Below are positions 31,817-58,553 of a DNA stretch of 64,000 nucleotides, one piece after another; position 1 is the stretch's first letter; every line of letters begins with the position of its first letter. The DNA is from Odontesthes bonariensis (lineage: Eukaryota; Chordata; Actinopteri; Atheriniformes; Atherinopsidae). The notes under the pieces were generated by a model. The model saw nothing but the letters and a program-made list of their open reading frames with translations. It did not search any database and had not been told where the DNA came from. Location of the stretch: the NCBI RefSeq assembly GCF_027942865.1, contig NC_134509.1, positions 9,135,754-9,199,753 of the forward strand, in the 5' to 3' direction. The translations under genes were made by a program, and so were the position numbers.

Positions 31817-34800
31817 CTTAAGTGTTGACAATAAATTTGGGTTAAGTGGGTTTGTTTATGCATCATATTGTATCCAGTCATGGAAAATATTTGAAAAACA
31901 AATTCTATGCTATTAAAAATGCATACAAACCCTGCATAATGCACACTGCCTCATAAGATTTATGATTACAATTACAGAAAATTGGTGTTTTGTTAAATCA
32001 CACTGAAGCTCCTAGTTATAAACTGACGGCACTACTGCAAAATATGGTCACAAAAAGCTACGAGGTGGTCGCAGTAAGTGAACTTAGCAATGATAAACTG
32101 GGGCTCCTTTATATCCCAAGGCTCAAAATGGCATTACTACTCACCAGAACTGTAAATTTGCCACTCAGCAACTCAGAGCGCAGGGGCTCCTCGTCTGGGT
32201 TTATATTAATGATGCCCTCTTTGATTCTTGTGTTCTAATTTTGAAACAAGAGGAAAGAGACAGGATGCAAAAGGTCAGAAAATAGTATCTCCTGACTAAA
32301 TTAGCATCAAACAATCAATCATTTAACAGCAGCACAAACTATTAGTCAAAAGACAGCTTCCTTAGTTTGTAAATAAGAGTAAATTTGGGCGATCAGACTT
32401 ATATTTCACAGGTCCTGTCATCAGTTCATAAACTTCATGACACTGAACAGCTTTCAATACTCAGTAATGCACAACATCCCAAATTAAATAACTTGTGAAA
32501 AAACAGCTGCTGAAAAAGAAGAACCCTTAAACAAATCATTAACTAACTCATCTAACTTTCATAGTTTACACAAAAAGGTTGTGTTTTCCTATATGTAAAT
32601 ACATGAACAAATCATTCGCACATGAAATGCTTCTACAAATTTTTTTAAAATATCTGTAGCCAACTTTTTAAGCAACTTTGAGTCCTTTAGATGACAGATT
32701 GTCGATGGTGTCATCAATCAAAAATAATACCGTACCTTATATGCTTGAAATAGCTCAATGGCTCTGGAGACGTCAAACTTGCGGGCCATAAGAAACTTAA
32801 CAGCTGTAGGCTGGGAGACGAGCCCAGCACTGTGAGGCAGCTCCCTGCTACGCACCTCACTCAGGAACTCCTCCACAGCCTGGAGGGACGTGGCAGAAAG
32901 GACAGGAGTTAAAAAGGTGAGATGGAGGATGTGCGTTAAGAACAAAAGTAGCAGTAAATGCTAAGAGCACAAGTCCATTTGAGTTTGCACTCGTAGGTAA
33001 CAATCCACAACTTCTTCATCTTTGTTCGACCTAACCCGAAGTTGAATTCAGGCCTGCCTGACAGAAGGTGCAACTACAGCTTGTTTCATTACAAAGTTCA
33101 GTGGATGAGGGCATTCAAATGGCAAAGGAAAAAAAACTCATCTTGATGGGATGCACTGGTGTTCATAATCTGAAACCAGCACAAGTTATAGTAGGAATAG
33201 GATATCAGATATAATTTTTTTCTGAGAGGTAAGCCACTCGGATCTACAAGCGTCTTGTCTCATCAAGTTCCTAAATGAGGGTCTCTACATGCTACTGACG
33301 ATTACCAACAGCTCTTAACAGTTAAAATCTTCAGAACAGTTTATTCTAGAACAGGTGAAAAGGCAGGGCTCTATTTAATCTCTATTAGGGGTGTACAGAT
33401 TCTCAAACTGAGGGTGTATTACAAATGTGTGTCTCTTGCTATGGTCCTTCTTCTGATGGCTTGATTCATTTCTCCTAACACATTTTTTAAAAAGGGGAAT
33501 TGCCAGTTCAGAACATTTTTCCAGCTCTACGGTGTAACATTTGATACATAACTTACTAAGAAGAGTAAAACAATGCTACATGATGGACAGAAATCTTCAC
33601 ATGAATCTTGTGATTTGAAAGATAACAGTTGACACTGCAGAAAACGGATCTACCACCACAACAGGAAGAAAAAAGAAAAAAAAGTCCGTAGCTGTGTGAG
33701 AACAAAGATCATTTAAAAGCACGTTGCTTCCCAAAAGTGATATGATTTTGATCATTTCCATACACTGTTCCCTTTGCATACTGCAGCCATGCCCGTCCTA
33801 AAATATATTCATGAAAATGTGATGTACTCTAAACAATGGGCCAAGAAAGAAGTGGTTCCAACACTGCCACAAGACACTTAAAGCAGTAGATGTATTAAAC
33901 AACAACTGTTGCAAACGACCAGTGAGATCAGACTTGAGGCTGATCCGATCTGGCTCAATCAGGAGGACTACTTAATCTTATGGACGGAGTGGTATAAACA
34001 TTTTGATAATCTGATCAACTGGAAATTCTTTACAAGTATACAACGAGTCTGACCGTTTCTCTCCCATTGAAATAAATGCACATCCTTGAACCACACAAAG
34101 GTTAAGGTGATGCAATGAGTTTCCGAGGAAAAAAAAAAAAAAAAAATGGCAAAAGTAAGACTACATGGGTGTGACAAAGTTTTGTTTGATACCTTAGAAG
34201 AGCTAAAGATTGAACAGAACGTTGTGTCAACGTGTTTCGACAGCGTTTCATTTCTAGTCAGGAAGGACAACTCTCTTTTTCATCCACAACCCCCCCGGTC
34301 TGCTCCTGGATGGTGCACGGAGTGAACTGAACTGTATGCGTCTACTTTTACTCTCAGCTTGCTCATAGGCCACATGAGAAAGAGACCTGCTGATGAACTG
34401 GGAATAGAGTTTGATGACAACTTTTACGCCTCTTCTTTCGACACATTTTCTGCAAGAATGTCCACTTTTCACATGTCAAAAGAGTTGAGTTCTGGTTGAA
34501 TGCTTTGTAGCATGTAAATTGCATAACATGTCAAATATCTTCCTTTAATGGCTCATAAACACTTCCAAGTTAAATCTCTAATCAGAATGATTTAAATCAG
34601 AATTGATTCATATTAACACAGCTGATGTGAGAGATGGCGCATGCAAATGAAAATCGTTCATGAGAAACAGAGTAAATGATGGAGACCGTAGGATTACCAA
34701 CAGCAACTGAACATCAGCACCAGGATATTCGCCAACCTTAACGGGGATGATCCAAACAGGAAAACCACGATACCCTCAGGAGCGACTCCACTCAACAAAT

Positions 34801-35807
34801 GTTTCTTCTAACATACAGTTAATTTGGCGTTATTAGATATGCAAAGACTTTAACTACCAACAAAGGTATCTGCCGATTTATGATGCAGTCGGAGTGCGTC
34901 GTATAGCTTAGCTGTCAATAGCAGATGACGATAAGACGAGCAGCCATAAGATAACAGTTATTGGAGTCGCAGCGTGACTTTTGATATTTTGTATCAATGT
35001 CAGGCCCACCCCTTTTACTACAAAGCGATGACAACAACGATGCTAGGAAACGGAGGATCATTTCTGTGAATTCATGAGTGTGCATCCGACAGACAGAACG
35101 CTTCTTGTTAGCCGGCTCATAGCGGACACCCGTGTTGTTCTATGAGAGTCACGATCTTTGTCAGTTTTCACTGTGTCATGGTATAAAATTGCAATCTGCA
35201 ATCAAAACAACCATTTGCTTGTCATTTTCCACTTATAAATTAGTCCAATACAATGCTTGACTTCTCGCAACGCAGCTGTTGAGGAAATTCCCTGCAAGTC
35301 AACAATAGCTATTAGCATTAGCTAACGGCTAGGTTACATGTGGTAGCTTAATAGCTGTCGTTAAAGATAGAAAACACACAAAAGGCACTTTTATAAGATT
35401 AACAGTAAGCCACGGAATGCCACTATAAAGTCAACATAAACAATATGGACATATCTACGTGGACCATGCAACGGTGGGTTATTAAGAGAGCGCGTACACG
35501 AGACACACTGCCGGCTAAATTATTCCCGTCACTACTAGCAAACGCCATCATGCTAACACACATGCTAACTACTGTCAGTCACACCGGAGTCAGTCGACCC
35601 AGGAGAGAGCGAACGGGCCACGGCTGTTTACTACACTGCATCGCTCCTAGGAAAAATTATATGAAGAGATGTATTTTAAATACCACCGGTTAAAGAAGAA
35701 AATGATAATGACATAAGTTCACACAGAAGATGATGGGAAGACGAGGGGAAAAAAAACCGTCAAGAGAGCCTTACCAGCTGCTCCTGAGTTGTCAAGGCTT
35801 CCGCCAT
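26629..35807 (-). CDS. ptpn9: Protein tyrosine phosphatase non-receptor type 9 (PTPN9/MEG2)
   Basis: Tyrosine phosphatase with an N-terminal CRAL-TRIO (Sec14-like) lipid-binding domain. The mammalian protein acts on secretory vesicles. Exons in transcription order: 35775-35807, 32736-32879, 32145-32234, 31184-31308, 30792-30897, 30573-30683, 29599-30488, 29407-29503, 28424-28493, 27922-28000, 27431-27581, 27009-27216, 26629-26852. Total 2328 nt, 775 aa, in frame throughout. Residues 1-203 carry [17 protein letters not shown] and GLIFIYDM. The phosphatase domain has [21 protein letters not shown], the WPD loop SWPDFGVP (D649), the signature [10 protein letters not shown] (C694) and [16 protein letters not shown]. 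The human protein is 593 aa. The excess sits in exon 29599-30488, residues 204-500, an acidic Ser/Pro/Asn-rich linker. The start codon context is AAGATGGCGG; the first exon encodes only [11 protein letters not shown]. Confidence 0.95.
31785..31810. repeat. (TA)n microsatellite in ptpn9 intron
   Basis: Twenty-six bases of alternating A and T. Confidence 0.9.
32880..35774. other. ptpn9 first intron
   Basis: 2.9 kb, AT-rich. No additional exon is required, since both neighbouring exons end in phase 0. No recognisable element beyond homopolymer runs, for example A at 34129-34146. Confidence 0.7.
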
Positions 35808-35812
35808 CTTGA
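35799..35812 (-). promoter_or_regulatory. YY1-like motif over the ptpn9 start codon
   Basis: The minus strand reads AAGATGGCGGA across the initiator ATG, close to the YY1 consensus AANATGGCGGC that overlaps start codons of many housekeeping genes. The motif is seen; binding is inferred. Confidence 0.4.
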
Positions 35813-36152
35813 AGCCTCCGCAACGTCGAAACGGGCGCGCCCACCAGGCGCTCGCTCATGCACAGAGACGGATACGCCCATATGCATTTACTGGCATTCC
35901 ACATACCGTTAATGACAGGTGTCGTGCCAAGGTAACCAAGGTAACCGCGCACTTACACTGCAGAGTTGTGTCCACATAAACACGCTTCGAATTCACCTAC
36001 GTAAACGGAAGAAAATAGCTCATGTAAATATTTTAATTAATTGTTTGAGTGTTGATGTTCTGTCATTAGGGTTTTGCAAAGTCACATAGCTCTTTGCAAA
36101 ATACATGCTTTCATTTTTTTTTGTTCTTGTAAAAATGATCATCATTGTACGG

Positions 36153-36400
36153 AAGAAAAAATAATAATATTTTGCCTGTCGAGAATAAAGTCGACATGTC
36201 GAGAAAAAAGTCGAAATGTCGAGAATAAAGTCGACATGTTGAGAATAAAGTCGGAATGTCGACAATAAAGTCGAATTTTCGAGAAAAAAGTAAACTCCTC
36301 TGGTCCATCATCTAATTACTTTATTTTCGACATTTCGACTTTTTCTCTAGGCTACATGTCGACTTTATTCTCGACAGGCAAAATATAAATATTTTTTCTT
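36153..36400. mobile_element. Foldback (MITE-like) element containing 20-bp tandem repeats
   Basis: A 31-base segment ATTTTGCCTGTCGAGA...CATGT near 36169-36199 reappears as an exact reverse complement near 36354-36384. The outer AAGAAAAAATAAT-type ends pair more loosely. Inside the left arm are five units and a fragment of an exact 20-base period (GTCGAGAATAAAGTCGACAT and variants) at 36178-36291. No coding capacity is credible. It lies about 350 bases upstream of the ptpn9 start. Confidence 0.7.
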
Positions 36401-36465
36401 ATGCCTGGCCCTAATACTCTTCCTTATCATTGTAAAGATGAGTTAAATCAGATCAGCATTCATTA

Positions 36466-38621
36466 CTTATATCCAAGATTATTGAGAAAGTTGTATTTAA
36501 CCAGCTCAACGACTTTCTGAATGAAAGTGGAAGTCTTGATAAGTTTCAATCAGGCTTCAGACGTCATCACAGCACTGAAACAGCTCTGGTCAAAGTGTTA
36601 AACGACATCAGGTTGAATACTGATTCTGGTAATGTTTCAGTCCTGGTTCTGTTGGACCTCAGCGCTGCATTTGATACTGTAGATCACAGAATCCTGTTGC
36701 ACAGGCTGGAAAACTGGGTTGGACTTTCTGGAGCGGTCCTTAACTGGTTCAGGTCCTACTTAGAAGGCCGGAGTTATTTTGTTACTATTGGCAGCTATGA
36801 ATCTGAGCGAGTGGCCATGACTTGTGGAGTCCCCCAGGGGTCAATTCTTGGACCTCTTCTGTTTAAAGGATAAGACCGGTTTTTTGACATTGGGCCCTTG
36901 ATTTCACATTATAACATGATGTTCTACTCACCCCTGCTTGTTGTTGAACATTTGGAGCTGTTCCGAAGATATTCGCGAGGCGTCTGGCTGCTCTCTTGAG
37001 ATATTCGGCCATGAAACGGTTTCCTATGGGCAAGCTTATACAGGCACAAACTATGCTGTTTATAATTTATTAATTACTCTACACTAGCACTGATAACGTG
37101 GAGGTGCGTCGCTTACTTAAAAAAATCCGGGTTACTAATTTTGAATTGTAGCCGAATGAATAAATAGGCAGCAGGTCTGTGGGCTGTCTGTGGCAGTAGC
37201 ACCACGAGGACGTCAGTAACACCCACTTTACGACGAAAAAAAACAAAATTACAATAACCCGGATTTTTTTAAGTAAGCGACGCACCTCCACGTTATCAGT
37301 GCTAGTGTAGAGTAATTAATAAATTATAAACAGCATAGTTTGTACCTGTATAAGCTTGCCCATAGGAAACCGTTTCATGGCCGAATATCTCAAGAGAGCA
37401 GCCAGACGCCTCGCGAATATCTTCGGAACAGCTCCAAATGTTCAACAACAAGCAGGGGTGAGTAGAACATCATGTTATAATGTGAAATCAAGGGCCCAAT
37501 GTCAAAAAACCGGTCTTATCCTTTAACTTGTATATGCTCCCTTTGGGTCAGATATTGCAGAATTTTAACATCAATTATCACAGTTATGCAGACGATACAC
37601 AACTTTATGTGTCTCTGTCACCGGACGACTGCAGCCCAGCTGACGTTCTGTGTCAGTGTCTGGAGGAAGTAAACACCTGGATGAGAGAGAATTTTCTACA
37701 ATTAAATGAAGACAAAACTGAGATAATTCTGTTTGGTAGCAAAGAGAAGAGGGTCAGCGTTGGTAAATATCTTGAGACTCGGAACCTTACAATCACTGAC
37801 CAGGTTCGTAACCTCGGAGTGTTGATAGACTCAGATCTGACTTTCAGCAGCCACATCAAAGCTGTCACCAAGGCAGCTTTTTACCATCTCAGAAATATCA
37901 ACAGAATTAAAGGTTTCCTCTCCCAAAAAGACCAGGAGAAACTCATCCATGCATTCATCTCCAGTAGACTCGATTACTGTAATGCTCTTTTAACTGGACT
38001 TCCCAAAAAGAGCATTAAACATCTGCAGCTCATCCAGAACGCTGCTGCTAGAGTTTTAACCCGGACTAAGAGATCTGAACACATCACACCAGTTTTAAAA
38101 TCTTTACACTGGCTTCCAGTCAGTTACAGAATAGATTTTAAAAGCCTGCTGATGGTTTACAAATCCCAGAATGGTTTAGGCCCAAAATACATCTGTGATA
38201 TGTTCAGAGAATATAAACCCAGCAGAGCTCTGAGATCCAAGGACTCAGGTCAGCTGGTCCAGTCCAGAGTCCAGACTAAACATGGAGAAGCAGCATTTAG
38301 CTGTTATGCTGCAAATAAGTGGAACAAACTGCCAGTGGAGATTAAACTTTCACCAAATGTAGACATTTTTAAATCCAGGTTAAAAACATTTCTTTTCTCA
38401 TGTGTCTATGCATGAAATATCTTTTAACTTATCTAGACTGTTGCCTGATTTTAAATTCATTTAAATGATTTTATTTGTTTCTCTTTATATTATTTTATGT
38501 ATTTTTAATGCTTCTTGCACTCCCTGCTGCAATGCTTTTATTTTATGTAAAGCACTTCGAACTGTTTGTACATGAAATGTGCTATACAAATAAATTTGAT
38601 TTGATTTGATTTGATTTGATA
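36466..38621 (+). mobile_element. 5'-truncated L2-like LINE, interrupted by a foldback element
   Basis: The left part (to 36866) encodes RT blocks: [43 protein letters not shown]. The right part, 37527-38415, continues in open frame with [41 protein letters not shown] and LHWLPV, then a stop. The 3' end is a (TTGAT)n tail at 38595-38620. The endonuclease end is missing, so it cannot move by itself, but apart from the insertion at 36867-37522 the retained RT frame is open. Assignment to L2 rests on recalled motif wording; the CR1/L2 superfamily is safe. Confidence 0.85.
36867..37522. mobile_element. 656-bp long-inverted-repeat element in a TTAA site (piggyBac-type MITE)
   Basis: The termini are AGGATAAGACCGG and its exact reverse complement. 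Left arm 36867-37135 and right arm 37255-37522 are near-perfect inverted repeats of about 268 bases; I noticed one mismatch (CAGGCAC versus CAGGTAC). They flank a central segment of about 119 bases. TTAA occurs on both sides (36863-36866 and 37523-37526) but once in the uninterrupted LINE coding sequence, consistent with TTAA duplication, the hallmark of piggyBac. No transposase frame is present, so it is non-autonomous. Confidence 0.8.
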
Positions 38622-39705
38622 CTTAATATGGGGAAGTTTCACCATTTCTTTCTTAAAGTTGGAGGGGCAACACTTTCTAGCAACCTGAATTAGTCAGAAT
38701 CTGTGTCCCCTGTCTTTATAGCCCAGATTCTATTCTATCATAAGATGGTTTATTTTATATATATTTCAGATCATGCTATCATAGATCATGCTGAATAACT
38801 CCACTAAATATGACAAAGTTTAATCTTTTTTATTAAAGTTAGAGGGGGATAAAGATTCTGGTGGGGTGGACTAAATCTGTATCCCCTCTCTATGAAGCAC
38901 AAATGGCATCACAGTATACAGTGTTTTATTGTGCTATTTTGCTCTATTTGCTTTGTAGGGGACACACTTCCCATCAGGTACAACTACCTTGCTTCAAAGC
39001 TCAGCTTGTTTATCAATAAGTCCATCAGAGACATTTAGGTATTCCTAAAAAAAATTGTTGAACACAGACTGAATTAGTTCAGTTCCATGCATTAGCTATT
39101 TTACCAATTGGAGCAAGCGATTCAGAAATTGCTCATAATGACAAATGTCACATTATTTACTCATTTATTTTCCGCTCACAGCCCACAAACAGTATCTATC
39201 CACAGCCTGACCTCTACTTTCATACACTCTATTGCTCTAAATTTTCACATTTGGGAATCTAATAATGTCACGATCATTTTAGTAACTGAACGACTTATTT
39301 ACCTACAAAAGCTTTGATCAATAAACACTGAGTCAACATTTAGTATTTCCACTAATCAGTTTTACCTCTAATTGTGCACGCCGATTAGTTGGAAGTAGTA
39401 GAAGTGATGGTACTGGGAGAACTGGTAGCACGTGGGAACTGTAGTAGGTGCAGCCTGTTTCCCGTAGGACAGATTTAGTGAAACACCGGTGTGGCACTCC
39501 GGCGGTCTTTTTGATTTCTGATTTGTTTAGCACTGCGCACCACAGCGTTTATACTCAGCTGCCAAAATAACTCATTGGATAGAGACACTTGTGTTCAAAA
39601 ACATCAAATACAGTTTATAACCCCGTGAGAAGAGTTAGTTGGATGTCATGTTAGTTAAATTACACTTCCTCAAGCGTTTGTCAACACCAGTGCAACATCT
39701 TCGAC
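38622..39705. other. Spacer upstream of polq
   Basis: AT-rich, with no supported gene or repeat family recognised. Any polq promoter and untranslated leader should lie in its last few hundred bases, where an inverted CCAAT (ATTGG) occurs at about 39574. Confidence 0.45.
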
Positions 39706-56596
<16,891 letters not shown>

Positions 56597-56735
56597 AGTT
56601 AACATTTTTTTTAATGAAATGAAAAGAAATTCTTTTGAGATACCTATATAAAAAAAAAAATCATTTGCACATTTTTTTAAACACAGCTATGACGGCTATG
56701 GAAATGGAAAATAAATTGAGTCTATGCTAACACTA
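56597..56735 (+). other. polq 3'UTR with polyadenylation signal
   Basis: AATAAA at 56710-56715, about 115 bases after the polq stop, predicts a short 3'UTR ending near 56735. Confidence 0.6.
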
Positions 56736-56940
56736 CAGGAACTATTTAATGTACTCATGGATAGGCTTACCGGTGTACAGAATCATAACATGTATTATAT
56801 ACCACTGCAATCATACTTTAAGGATGTCAGGTGTAACGTAATGAACTGAAAGGATATTTGTACAAGCTAAGAAATGTGTTGATTCTTCAAACAAAGACAC
56901 TCAGGCAGTTTTAATCTTGAGGAAATCTTTGAATTCTCAC
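56736..56940. other. Short spacer after polq
   Basis: I see nothing coding here. It separates the polq polyadenylation signal from the CCAAT boxes of the small ORF downstream. Confidence 0.5.
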
Positions 56941-56982
56941 ATTTTATTGGACCATTGGTTGAGCTGGTTGCCACGAGAACAT
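56941..56982 (+). promoter_or_regulatory. Putative promoter: two inverted CCAAT boxes and an X-box-like site
   Basis: ATTGG (inverted CCAAT) occurs at 56946-56950 and again at 56954-56958. GTTGCC at 56967-56972 is a perfect RFX half-site; after two bases, GAGAAC matches four of six positions of the second half (GGCAAC). This cluster lies 75-110 bases before the ATG at 57057. RFX X-boxes mark many ciliary genes. The motifs are seen; function is inferred. Confidence 0.4.
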
Positions 56983-57056
56983 ACATCATTATCATCGTCT
57001 CATCAACACTTTTGTTTAACACTCGTGAAATTCACTGCTCGAGAAGGGTTTCTAAT

Positions 57057-57317
57057 ATGGCAGATATTCGCTTTAAGCGCAATGCACCGCCTCCGATTAT
57101 GGGCGGAGAAATAAATGAATGGCGAGGAAGCGTCTCTTGTGACTTCAGTCTCGACTGTTTTGATTTCGGGCAACAAAAAGTTTTTTCGAGGGAGGTGACC
57201 TGTTCCTGGATCTTCAATAAAGATTCCATTCAAAACTGCAAGGACAGCGTTGCCCATATAAGCAGTTCCGACTACCAGTATTTCAAAGACCCCATCACAA
57301 CCTTCAAGTGGAACTAA
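57057..57317 (+). CDS. Unrecognised small ORF, 86 aa, possible single-exon gene
   Basis: Starts MADIRFKRNAPPPIMGGEIN and ends PITTFKWN. I do not recognise the family. Points for coding: a good start context (A at -3, G at +4), mixed composition with Trp, Cys and Phe rather than low complexity, and a promoter-like CCAAT/X-box cluster upstream. An AATAAA overlaps the stop at 57317-57322, followed by a GT-rich stretch. The frame is open upstream to 56955, but that extension is hydrophobic and less plausible. It has no signal peptide and no obvious membrane helix. It sits between polq and the convergent uba6. Point against: the opposite strand is also open (57003-57392), so one frame is a shadow. 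It could also be one exon of a larger gene. Confidence 0.45.
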   Translation: MADIRFKRNAPPPIMGGEINEWRGSVSCDFSLDCFDFGQQKVFSREVTCSWIFNKDSIQNCKDSVAHISSSDYQYFKDPITTFKWN

Positions 57318-57322
57318 ATAAA

Positions 57323-58553
57323 AGGGCGATTCATTTGCCTGGACAAACACTTGTGACCACTTGTTTTCACTAACAGTTGCCCAGTGCAACATGACTCAAC
57401 GGAGCTCATCGACACAGGCTCAGTGTGACACAAAAGGAATAACAAGTAAATAAATACATGTTGTAGAAATACATCCATAAATGTGATTAAACTGTGAACA
57501 ACAAAGATTTCTTTAGAAAATTTGTTTTTAAAGTAGGAGTGTGATCCCAGATGTTGGTACAGATGTTTTATGTCTGTGTAAGGCTTTTCCTTGCGGCTAA
57601 CAAGCATTTAACTTAATCCAGTTTAATCCAATGAATAACCGTTTTTAACCATGTGTTTAAACGATGTCAGTGCAGCGACTAAGTACAAAACAAGTTACGC
57701 GAGGCTGGCAACTACGATCAGGTGGTTCCACCTAATGGAGCTATACAGATAAGATGCATCATGTGACTAAGTTGCAATGTGATAACAACAACAACAACAA
57801 AAAAAAAACATCTCAGCTTTTCTGAGGATTCTTACATGCATCAAAACTAAACTGTTCAGGTGATAAAAGGATGCCAATCATCTGCAGACACAGCAATACT
57901 GAGTTTCTTTGGTGGGTTTCTGCCACTTTCCACTGACCTGTTGAACCATGCAAACCATCTTGACCTGCTTCAACAAAGGGACGACCAACAACTGGCAAAT
58001 TCCGAGAAAGCGGATGATTCGATGACTACCGACTAAAAATGTGTCACTGTGCCAACTGTCCTGCTCACACTCCGCTCCTTTAGAGCCAAACAGATTTGAA
58101 AACAGAAGTGAGAAATGGGCTGTGTGGGTGTAGCTTTCTGGGAAAAGCTTTTTGTGTTGTTGTTTTTTCCTTTAAGGCTTACAGCCACAAAAAAAAAAAA
58201 AAAATTATTAATTAATTAAGGCATCAACACAGGCAGAGCTGTGCATTTCACCAGAGTAGAAAACAGAATAGAGAAAAAAAATAAAATATGTACAGAGGTA
58301 CAATAATAAGTGCTACTCAGGCAGCCTCGTGTTCCACTGGCTAGATGTGAGGCAAGAAAAACTGGGGCCACTTGTGGCCCCTCTTGCTCCGTGAAGTACT
58401 GGGTGATTGTGCTGGGACCAGGAGCTTTTATGATCCTGCAGGAAAACTCTTGGCCCTGGCCTACGATCTTTTTTTTTTTTTTTTTTTAAACAGTTTACAT
58501 GAAAGAAGAGACATAAGGACACATGAGGTTTAAAGATGACATCTCGGAAGCTG
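57323..58553 (-). other. Convergent spacer and presumed uba6 3'UTR
   Basis: No supported gene. The part nearest 58553 is the 3'UTR of uba6. A runs at 57800-57808 and 58188-58204 and a T run at 58470-58487 are the only repeats seen. Confidence 0.5.

Noticed and set aside
36178..36291. Regular 20-bp repeats, CRISPR-like at first sight
   Set aside because: Units are contiguous without unique spacers, and they sit inside an inverted repeat in a vertebrate genome. This is a foldback element, not a CRISPR array.
39639..39705. Alternative upstream polq start in another frame (MLVKLHFLKRL...)
   Set aside because: That frame ends the exon in phase 0 and does not fit the next exon. The ATG at 39706 leaves two bases that fit the acceptor at 39915.
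57003..57392. 129-codon minus-strand open frame opposite the small ORF
   Set aside because: It looks fairly coding-like, but I saw no promoter or polyadenylation signal on that strand. The plus-strand frame has both, so it was preferred; the choice is not certain.
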